Source: Caldisericales bacterium (GTDB lineage: Bacteria; Caldisericota; Caldisericia; JAAYUI01). From it: DNA of 64,000 nucleotides. The translations under genes and the position numbers were made by a program. Shown here in pieces: positions 26,145 to 33,696 of the stretch. Positions within the stretch are counted from its first letter, which is position 1. Each line of letters opens with the position of its first letter. The notes below the pieces were generated by a model that did no database searches, was not told where the DNA came from, and worked only from the letters and a program-made list of their open reading frames with translations. The stretch covers positions 124,001 through 188,000 of the forward strand of contig JAAYUI010000003.1 in the NCBI GenBank assembly GCA_012517765.1. Direction: 5' to 3'.

Positions 26145-29100
26145 ATGAAAAAAGCGCTTGCATTGATTGTCGCAGTTGCCGTGCTGGCAGGTTTGCCAGT
26201 CATCATGGCTCGAAACACCGCCGCTTCAGATGTGAAGATCACAGTGGAGCAGATTTATGGTGTAATGCCTGAGTCCTACATCGGTTCGTTCAACCTTTCA
26301 GGCCCGAACACAGTGGAATCGGACTATTCAGTCGGCTACTATTACCCGATGTGTGCAATGAAGGTAACAAGTGGTGGCGACCTTATAGTTGCCGATACCG
26401 CCTACGGGAGAATCCATGTTCTTGATTCAGACCTTTCCCACAAGAGTGTTTTTGGATCCCTTGGGTTTGGTGATGGCAAATTCCAGTATCCTGTCGATTG
26501 CGCTGAAGATGGTGATGGCAACCTTTATTTTGTAGACATGTATAATTGCCAGGTTTCAAAATGGGACAAGTATGGCAAATTTCTCGGCGCTTTTGGCACT
26601 GAAGGCCAGGAAAACGGACAGTTTGTTGCACCAGGTGGAATAGCTGTTGACGCAGACGGCAACATTTATGTTTCTGATGGTCACACTGCCAGAATACAAA
26701 GATTTGATTCTGCATTTAAGTTCAAAAATCTTCTCAATGTTGGAACCGATACTGTTGCACTTGATTCACCAGGACCAATCAGGGTTGGCCCAAATGGGGA
26801 AGTGTTTGTTGCGGAAATGAAGAGCGGGACAATCTTCCAGTTCAAGCCATCAGGTGATTTTGTAAAGGCAGCAGTCAAATCGCCAGATGGAAAAACTCCC
26901 ATCTTCACAAAAATGGGTGCGTTTGAAGTTGACGCAAATGGAACATTCTACATTCTTGATCGTGCAAATGGCTCCAATGCAGTGAAGGTTTTTGACAAGG
27001 ATGGAAAAGAAAAAGCAACATTCCAGAACGTTGCTTCTGATGATGAATTCCTTGATGGCATTGCAATAAGCCCCAACAATGTTTACGTTCATGTTTACGG
27101 TTCAATAAATCCTGGGTCTGGCCCAATGATCGACAACCCGTTTATTGTTCCAAGCTCCCAGAGACTGATAAAATTTGACAAGGCCGGTTCTAAAAAAGGC
27201 GAGGAATCATATAACCCAATGCAGGAAGGTAGGGGGGGTAATATTACCTCGTGCGCTGTTACCTCGAATGGAACGCTCTATGCCGTTTCAAACATCAATG
27301 TTGCGCAGGGTGGCAAGTATACAAGCAAAATCCTGATCTGGGACGCAAAAGGCAGCTTCCAGAACTCAATCTCCACTGATGACCTTAGCTTGCCAAGCCA
27401 GGCACTGTTCTCTGATGTGGCAGTTGATTCTTATGATAATGTTTATGTTTCTGTCAATGAAGGTTTCAGGGGAGAAGTCCCAGGCTATATCCTAAAGATT
27501 GCAACTGGTTCTGAAATGCTTTCAACGCCAACTCCGGACTCAAAGGCTGCAATCTCCTACTCATCCGAACAGATTGGAAAGGGTGATCTTGGAACTCCGG
27601 CCGGTCTGTGTGTTGATCGCATGGACAACCTTTATGTTGCCGACAGGGCAAAACAGTCAGTAATCATTTTTACCAGCAAAGGCAGGAAAAGGGACGAACT
27701 TGGAGTCAATACCTCGCCAAGCAATGTCTCGGTTGATCCTTTCCGCAACATTGCCTGTGCAACAGACGGACAGATAGTTGTAATAGACAAAAAAGGCAGG
27801 GACGTTGCAAGCATGGGTGGTCAGGGAAGAAAACCCGGACAGCTCTATTATCCCCATGGAGTTCTTTTTGCAAACAATGGAGCAGTAATCGTTTCTGATG
27901 CAGAGAATGGAAGAATCCAGATCTTTGAACGCAAGGAAGGATCTGACTTTGCGGTGACATATACCTCACCGCGCATGTTCTATATCCCACAGGGTATGTG
28001 CTGGGGAAAAGACCAGAAGGTATATCTTGCAGACAATTTCCACAATGTAGTTTACAGGCTTAACATCAACGGCTACACACCACCAGGAATTGGTGAATCT
28101 GGCCCAGAGCCCCCCCTTCCGCCACAACCACCGGCCCCACAGAACATCCCGTCAGATGGCGAGATCTATTTCCAGCCATCAGACATAAAAATTCCTTCAG
28201 GCGGATCAACAGACGTCAATATAAGCATCAAGTATGCGTCAAATGTTTATGGTGTAGGCATGACATTGAAGTATGATCCGCAGTACCTCCAGCTCGACAA
28301 GTGTGAGCAGGGTAACTTCCTTTCCTCAGATGGAAACAAGAACCTCTTCATCTATAAAGACGAGCCAAAAGGCACTGTCAAGATTGGTGGCCCAACAAGA
28401 ACATCTGCTGTTGCCGGAATGAATGGTGAAGGAATACTAATCAAGGTCCGTTTCACAGGCGTCAAGGAAGGCGACACAAAGCTTGAAGTATCAGAAGTAT
28501 TGGTCAAGGACCCTGACCTTAACAACATCCAGGTCTCGGTTACCAATGCAAAAGTCAAGGTGATGCCAAAAGATGGCACACCACCGCCAGTGAATTTCAC
28601 AGCCCCAAAATGCTCCTGGGATGCCTCGTTTACTGGTTCGGGAACAACTGAAAAAGACGCCAAACTTACCCTCAAGACAATTGATGGAACACAAGACATC
28701 AAGGTTGGTGCAGATGGAAGCTTCAAGTTTACAATAAACCTCAAAAAAGGCGCCAACAGCTTTACGATTACTGCCACTGATCCAGCAGGCAATTCCAAAG
28801 ACTACACCTTTACAGTAAATCAGGCCACCAGGAATGTCGTTGTAATGTGGGTTGGAAAGCTTGTCTACATGGTCAACGGTTCAAACATGAACCTTAACGC
28901 CGCCCCACAACTTATTGGCGGTTCAACTTATGTTCCAATGCGTGATCTTGGAAATGCTCTCAGCTGTGTTGTTGACTGGGACGCCAAAGAGAAGAAGGCA
29001 ACATATACATACACAGATCCATGCTCCGGATCACAAACTGTTCTCGAAGCCTGGATTGACAAGACCATGGGAAGATTGAATGGCAATCCACTTGATTTTG

Positions 29101-29228
29101 GCAAGGCGCCCAAGATAATTGGTGGAAGGACACTTGTCCCGCTTCGTGCCATCTCGTCCGGTCTCGGTGCTGATGTGAAGTATGAGGCTTCAAGCAAGCA
29201 AATAACAATCACCCACCCGAAGCCCTGA
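26145..29228 (+). CDS. Secreted NHL-propeller protein with cohesin-like and copper-amine-oxidase-like domains
   Basis: 1,027 residues. Signal peptide about 1-27, then NHL-type repeats to about 645 (for example 'FVAPGGIAVDADGNIYVSDG'), a Pro-rich linker (about 648-668), a cohesin-like domain (about 670-805, 'GVGMTLKYDPQYLQL'), one glucodextranase-B-like Ig domain (about 815-890) and a C-terminal copper-amine-oxidase-N-like pair (about 895-1027, 'STYVPMRDLGNALSCVVDW', 'RTLVPLRAISSGLGADVKY'). No enzyme domain is seen, so it is likely structural or binding. The same parts, in the same order at the C-terminus, occur in the 1,739-residue protein at 3746-8965. It is flanked by S8 peptidases and is a candidate scaffold for them. 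A terminator follows at 29240-29268. Confidence 0.87.
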   Translation: MKKALALIVAVAVLAGLPVIMARNTAASDVKITVEQIYGVMPESYIGSFNLSGPNTVESDYSVGYYYPMCAMKVTSGGDLIVADTAYGRIHVLDSDLSHKSVFGSLGFGDGKFQYPVDCAEDGDGNLYFVDMYNCQVSKWDKYGKFLGAFGTEGQENGQFVAPGGIAVDADGNIYVSDGHTARIQRFDSAFKFKNLLNVGTDTVALDSPGPIRVGPNGEVFVAEMKSGTIFQFKPSGDFVKAAVKSPDGKTPIFTKMGAFEVDANGTFYILDRANGSNAVKVFDKDGKEKATFQNVASDDEFLDGIAISPNNVYVHVYGSINPGSGPMIDNPFIVPSSQRLIKFDKAGSKKGEESYNPMQEGRGGNITSCAVTSNGTLYAVSNINVAQGGKYTSKILIWDAKGSFQNSISTDDLSLPSQALFSDVAVDSYDNVYVSVNEGFRGEVPGYILKIATGSEMLSTPTPDSKAAISYSSEQIGKGDLGTPAGLCVDRMDNLYVADRAKQSVIIFTSKGRKRDELGVNTSPSNVSVDPFRNIACATDGQIVVIDKKGRDVASMGGQGRKPGQLYYPHGVLFANNGAVIVSDAENGRIQIFERKEGSDFAVTYTSPRMFYIPQGMCWGKDQKVYLADNFHNVVYRLNINGYTPPGIGESGPEPPLPPQPPAPQNIPSDGEIYFQPSDIKIPSGGSTDVNISIKYASNVYGVGMTLKYDPQYLQLDKCEQGNFLSSDGNKNLFIYKDEPKGTVKIGGPTRTSAVAGMNGEGILIKVRFTGVKEGDTKLEVSEVLVKDPDLNNIQVSVTNAKVKVMPKDGTPPPVNFTAPKCSWDASFTGSGTTEKDAKLTLKTIDGTQDIKVGADGSFKFTINLKKGANSFTITATDPAGNSKDYTFTVNQATRNVVVMWVGKLVYMVNGSNMNLNAAPQLIGGSTYVPMRDLGNALSCVVDWDAKEKKATYTYTDPCSGSQTVLEAWIDKTMGRLNGNPLDFGKAPKIIGGRTLVPLRAISSGLGADVKYEASSKQITITHPKP

Positions 29229-29239
29229 TAGAATCTCAA

Positions 29240-29268
29240 AAGGGAGGCCCTTTGGCCTCCCTTTTTTT
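29240..29268 (+). terminator. Rho-independent terminator or attenuator before the third S8 peptidase
   Basis: A 10-bp stem AAGGGAGGCC/GGCCTCCCTT with a CTTT loop and a run of T. It ends only 18 bp before the start codon of the next gene on the same strand. Confidence 0.85.
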
Positions 29269-29286
29269 ATACACATGGAGGGGGAT

Positions 29287-32200
29287 ATGAAAACAACACT
29301 CAAAAATACGGTTATAGGTCTAATAATTTTTTCCATACTTCTTTTTTGCGGCCCTTCCTTTGCGGCCCAAAATTATGGGTTTGCAAAAATAGATAGCGCC
29401 CTGATTGGCAAAACAGGAACTGTCAATGTTATAATAATCACCGGAGACAAAACGGTGGTTGATTATGTTGGCAATCTTTCTTACTCTAACAAATTTTTGC
29501 AGCGAACAGTTGAGTCCTGCATTAATAACTCAGTTGAGAATGCATATCTTAGGTGCAAGGCCACATTTCCCAATATCAAAAAAAGATGGGTTTTTAATAT
29601 TGTAATCAATGGTTTTTCATGTGAGATTGATGCTAGTAAACTGAGAGAGCTTGCCAGGCTGCCTTCGGTCAAAAAGATTGTGGATGCGACATTCAAATAT
29701 GAAATGCAAATAAACAAACATCTACCCTATCTTGGTGTAACAAAACTAAGGCAAACGGGAGCTCCTGATGGCAAAAAGATAACCGGCAATGGCATAAGGG
29801 TTGGTGTTATTGACAGTGGAATAAACTACAAGCATCAGGCACTTGGAGATGGCTGGAGTAAAAGGGTAAAATTTGGATACGATTTTGCTGATATGGATTC
29901 AGATCCGCTGGACTTTATGGGACATGGTTCCCATTGCGCCGGCATTATTGGCGCGAATGGGAAGTTTGCTGGAAATCCGATAACAGGTGTTGCCCCGGAT
30001 GTAAATTTTGGCGCATACAAGGTTTTTACCGTCAACGAAGGTGGAGCAAGGCCGGACAATGTAGCAGCAGCACTTGAAATGGCAGCAAAAGATAAATGCG
30101 CTGTTGCAAATATGTCTCTTGGGAGGGCTCTTTATTATGGCGGTGAGAATGAAGTTGAAGACCAGGCGATAAAAAATGCCACAAAGGCCGGGATGCTCGT
30201 TGTTGTAGCTGCTGGAAATGATGGCTACCGTTCGGACAGATTGCCATTGCCGATAGGTGTTCCTGCAGTCACCGAGGAAGCTCTCTGTGTTGCAGCAACT
30301 GACGAGCGTGGCAAATGCCTTATTGAAGTAATGACAAAAACTGGTGAAACAAAAAAGATGCTTACAAACAACCATATATGGGGTCTCCCGTCAATAAATC
30401 CGGATGATGCCCTTTACGAGGTTGTGGATGGTGGTTCAGACCCCAACAAAATCCCTGATTGTGCTGGCAAGGTGTTGGTAGTCAAATACAAGGACAATGC
30501 CAGAAGCTGGCACAGAACGGAAACCTTTGATTTCATCAGAAAACTCAAGACAATCAAGTGCAAGGCATTCATTTTCTGGTCTGATGGTTTTGATGGGACA
30601 CCGTTCACGCTGTCCTTCTTTGACAGTTTTGAAGACGCAATGACCTTTTCGGCCCCGATCTATACATTAAACAGAAGGGACGCAAAAATACTTCTTGATG
30701 CAGCAAAAGAAGGCCAGAAAATACATTTCAAAAGAATATCCTATCCTGGGGACTTTTCATCTACTGGTCCTTATCTTGGACCAAGGGGCCTTAAATTCAA
30801 ACCGGAAGTTTCTGCTCCTGGAATGTGGATTTTTTCTACAGTGTATGATGAAAAAAATCCAAAAGACGCCTGGGATTCATACTCCGGAACATCGATGGCA
30901 GCACCATTTGTGACCGGCATGGCAGCACTCGTAAAAAATTATCACCCGGACTGGCTGCCATGGCAAATCAAGGCCTCACTCATGAATACGGCCAAGTTCC
31001 AGATTAATCCCCTTAACGGTGATCCTTATCCGTTAGTGATCCAGGGGTCAGGGCTTGCAAATGTTTATGATGCCTGCACAACACCAGTGATCACGGACCC
31101 TCCAGCTTTCACTTTTCATGGTGGCAACTACAAAGAAGGCATCAAAATAAACCTTATCAATGTCGATTCAAAAAGGGCCACGGTAAAATTTACTTCCAAG
31201 GTGACATTTGTTGGAGATGTAGAAGGTGTCGACATATCAGTTACTCCATCAGGGGAAACAGTTTCACCACCTCCACAATCCTCTCCAAGGGACGCAACCG
31301 CCTCTCTTGATCTCAAGATCACCCTGGACAAACAGAAGGTTCCGAAAAACAGGGTGGTTGAGGGTTCAATTGAGATAAACATAGATGGTTCCACGCAAAT
31401 TCATGTTCCATTCATGGCGCTTTTTGGTGAAATTGAAATCTTCAACTCACTAAAATCATTCTCAAACATCCTTGTAGAGAACGACAAAATAGACATCTCG
31501 CAGGGTGAAAAACCAGGTATGGTAAAGTTCCATGTTGGTGTTGGCTCAAAATCGTTCTTCTGGGGAAACCAGTATGACAATTTTGCTTACATGATGAGAT
31601 TCTCTGTTCTGGACAAAGTTTTGGACAGGTGGAGAGACATTTATGAAGGCAACTATCTTGCCCCGGGTGATTACGAGTTTGAATGGGACGGGAAAGATCT
31701 CGACGGAGAGGCATTCTTGCCAAATGGTCCAAATGGCCTCGGAAGCTTCATGTATTACGAGGCGATTGTTGGAAGCATGCAAAACAAGCTTGTTGAAAGC
31801 TCGGTTCCAAGGGATGCCCAGGCCTGGGTGGAGGTCACTGGTTCGGACAAAATTCCACTTCCTGAACTCAACCTCAGCGTGAACCCTGAATTTGGAGCGT
31901 TGAATAAAACACTTACAGTGAAAATGTCACTTGCTCAGTCGAATCAGAACAAAGTCATAAGATTCTCCCTACTTTACGACTCAAAAATGGTAACATATAC
32001 TGGCCAATACAGAAGAGGTTCCATGACGGAGGACTCAACCAGCATCATGGTTTCAATTGAGGACAACCAGGATGGAAAGATGACTGTTGAAATTTCACCT
32101 GCTTATGCTGGCATAACAATGGATGGAACAGGCGATCTTCTCGAGATTGATTTTGTGTGCAACAGAATTGGCGGAACAGAATTTGACACCTCATTTGTGG

Positions 32201-32475
32201 AAGTACTTGACAACAACATTAAAAACATTAGATTCGTAAGACCGTTGCCAGTTGAGGTGTTGATAACCGAACGCTATCTTTTGATAGGTGATTTCAACAT
32301 AGACTGGGTGGTAGACGACAAAGATCTTGTAATTTTTGGCCAGCAGTTTGGTAAAAAAGAGGGCGATCCCGATTACAACAAGCTGTGTGACATCAACAGG
32401 GACAAAATCGTCGACGAAAAAGATTTTATATACTTCTCTAAACATTTTGGAGAAAGAAGTGAGAAGCCGAAATAA
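29287..32475 (+). CDS. Secreted S8 peptidase with cohesin-like and dockerin-like domains
   Basis: 1,062 residues from ATG 29287, preferred over ATG 29275 because the GGAGGGGG at 29277-29284 lies between the two. Signal peptide about 1-25, propeptide to about 145. Triad Asp176 ('GVIDSGINYKHQAL'), His213 ('GHGSHCAGI') and Ser536 ('YSGTSMAAPF'), with oxyanion Asn311 ('AAGNDG'). The PA-like insert is weaker than in the other two. An FlgD-like Ig region, a cohesin-like domain (about 857-985) and a dockerin-like region (about 997-1055) follow; its first loop 'DFNIDWVVDDKD' lacks the usual Gly, while the second 'DINRDKIVDEKD' is closer to consensus. The third peptidase of the cluster; not a recent duplicate. 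The YitT-like gene begins 28 bp downstream. Confidence 0.9.
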   Translation: MKTTLKNTVIGLIIFSILLFCGPSFAAQNYGFAKIDSALIGKTGTVNVIIITGDKTVVDYVGNLSYSNKFLQRTVESCINNSVENAYLRCKATFPNIKKRWVFNIVINGFSCEIDASKLRELARLPSVKKIVDATFKYEMQINKHLPYLGVTKLRQTGAPDGKKITGNGIRVGVIDSGINYKHQALGDGWSKRVKFGYDFADMDSDPLDFMGHGSHCAGIIGANGKFAGNPITGVAPDVNFGAYKVFTVNEGGARPDNVAAALEMAAKDKCAVANMSLGRALYYGGENEVEDQAIKNATKAGMLVVVAAGNDGYRSDRLPLPIGVPAVTEEALCVAATDERGKCLIEVMTKTGETKKMLTNNHIWGLPSINPDDALYEVVDGGSDPNKIPDCAGKVLVVKYKDNARSWHRTETFDFIRKLKTIKCKAFIFWSDGFDGTPFTLSFFDSFEDAMTFSAPIYTLNRRDAKILLDAAKEGQKIHFKRISYPGDFSSTGPYLGPRGLKFKPEVSAPGMWIFSTVYDEKNPKDAWDSYSGTSMAAPFVTGMAALVKNYHPDWLPWQIKASLMNTAKFQINPLNGDPYPLVIQGSGLANVYDACTTPVITDPPAFTFHGGNYKEGIKINLINVDSKRATVKFTSKVTFVGDVEGVDISVTPSGETVSPPPQSSPRDATASLDLKITLDKQKVPKNRVVEGSIEINIDGSTQIHVPFMALFGEIEIFNSLKSFSNILVENDKIDISQGEKPGMVKFHVGVGSKSFFWGNQYDNFAYMMRFSVLDKVLDRWRDIYEGNYLAPGDYEFEWDGKDLDGEAFLPNGPNGLGSFMYYEAIVGSMQNKLVESSVPRDAQAWVEVTGSDKIPLPELNLSVNPEFGALNKTLTVKMSLAQSNQNKVIRFSLLYDSKMVTYTGQYRRGSMTEDSTSIMVSIEDNQDGKMTVEISPAYAGITMDGTGDLLEIDFVCNRIGGTEFDTSFVEVLDNNIKNIRFVRPLPVEVLITERYLLIGDFNIDWVVDDKDLVIFGQQFGKKEGDPDYNKLCDINRDKIVDEKDFIYFSKHFGERSEKPK

Positions 32476-32503
32476 CAATCTTGCCAAGACAAAAAGCAGT
32501 GTG

Positions 32504-33412
32504 ATGGGAAAAAGGGCGACAAAAAAAACGCCCTTTTTTTCTAGTCCTTTCTGGAATGAAACAGTCAGGTATTCCGAACTTGTCATTGGGGCAATCATAT
32601 TCGGTTTTGGTCAGGTGGCATTTCTGGTTCCGGCACAACTTGCCCCTGGTGGCTTAAATGGTATTGGCATTGTCATCAACAATGCAACTGGTTTTCCTGT
32701 TGGTCTTGCGTATCTTTTAATGAACACCCCGGGTTTTTTGTGGGCCCTCAAGCTTCTTGGGCCAAGATACCTTTTGAGGACTGGAGTTGCCATTGCTGTA
32801 TCATCGGCTACCATGGATTTCTGCGCCGCACTTGTGGTGCCAAGGCTCAATATTTTCCCAAACAGTCCCGACTATGTGCTTGCTTCAATTTTTGGAGGCG
32901 TTTTTCTTGGCATAGGCGTTGGCCTCATTTTCAGGAGTGGTGGGAGCGCTGGTGGAACCGAAATCATTTCACAGCTTGTTTATTGGTCAACTGGCTATGA
33001 GTATGGCAAAGCGGTGCTGGTTTTTGATTCGATAATCATTGTTGGAGTTACACTGTATTTCAGGAATATCCAGCTTGCACTATATTCCATCATCGCGCTT
33101 TTTATTTATGCCAAAGTCCTGAATATGGTTGCATCAGGAATGATGGCTACAAAACTTGTCATGATAATTACTGACAGATGTGAGAGCGTCAGGACTGCAA
33201 TCATGGAAAAGCTTGGAAGGGGTGTAACAATCCTGAATGCTGAAGGTGGCTACCAGTTTGATCCAAAGAAAATGGTTGTGTGTGCCATTCCCCAGTCCCA
33301 GATTGGCAGAATGAAAGAGTTTATTAAAGAGATTGATCCAAAATCTTTTGTCATGGTCTCCGACCTCTCGGAAGTTGTTGGCAAAGGTTTTGAGAGAAAA
33401 TTGCCCAAATAA
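32504..33412 (+). CDS. YitT/DUF2179 family integral membrane protein
   Basis: 302 residues from ATG 32504; the frame is open upstream only as the shadow of the peptidase gene. Six or so membrane spans (about 25-215) contain the family features 'FGFGQVAFLVPAQLAPGGLNGIG' (core 'LAPGGLNGIG') and 'GGVFLGIGVGLIFRSGGSAGGTEII' (core 'RSGGSAGGTEI'). A C-terminal cytosolic DUF2179 domain (about 222-295) includes 'GRGVTILNAEGGY'. Function in the family is not well established; transport or signalling roles are suspected. The ribosome binding site is weak, so it may be translated from the peptidase message. An AT-rich, gene-free stretch follows. Confidence 0.88.
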   Translation: MGKRATKKTPFFSSPFWNETVRYSELVIGAIIFGFGQVAFLVPAQLAPGGLNGIGIVINNATGFPVGLAYLLMNTPGFLWALKLLGPRYLLRTGVAIAVSSATMDFCAALVVPRLNIFPNSPDYVLASIFGGVFLGIGVGLIFRSGGSAGGTEIISQLVYWSTGYEYGKAVLVFDSIIIVGVTLYFRNIQLALYSIIALFIYAKVLNMVASGMMATKLVMIITDRCESVRTAIMEKLGRGVTILNAEGGYQFDPKKMVVCAIPQSQIGRMKEFIKEIDPKSFVMVSDLSEVVGKGFERKLPK

Positions 33413-33652
33413 CACGCATTCACAAAATCTGGTCTTATTAAAGTCTTATTTATAGAGTCTTTCTTAGGCCCATCTAAAATAACCCCATAATTTTCAATTT
33501 TCTAAAGACTTCGAAGGGTTATTGGGGGGATAACTATAAATATTTAGTTTTTTAGGTCTCCATATTTTTATTCCCATTTTAGATTATTACTAAATTAAAT
33601 TATCCTTTAATGTAATTATATCAATAACATAAATGATGTAAAATCCAATAAA
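33413..33652. other. AT-rich intergenic stretch without recognisable genes
   Basis: About 240 bp with clearly higher A+T than its surroundings between the YitT-like gene (+) and the terminator of the minus-strand PQQ gene. The only pattern seen is a short inverted repeat AATAACC/GGTTATT (33477-33483 and 33518-33524). No open frame with a ribosome binding site, tRNA or direct repeat array was found. Confidence 0.5.
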
Positions 33653-33680
33653 AAAGGCCAGAGAATACTCTCTGGCCTTT
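33650..33680 (-). terminator. Rho-independent terminator of the PQQ-propeller operon
   Basis: A perfect 12-bp stem AAAGGCCAGAGA/TCTCTGGCCTTT with an ATAC loop. The A-run on the plus strand gives the U-tail on the minus-strand transcript, so it terminates the gene ending at 33697. Confidence 0.88.
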
Positions 33681-33696
33681 GGATAATATTTAGCCA

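Noticed and set aside
19891-32475. Calling this locus a cellulosome
   Set aside because: No glycoside hydrolase or carbohydrate-binding module is visible; the enzymes are peptidases.
33470-33530. The inverted repeat in the AT-rich gap as an attachment site or mobile-element end
   Set aside because: No integrase, transposase or target duplication is nearby and the repeat is only 7 bp.
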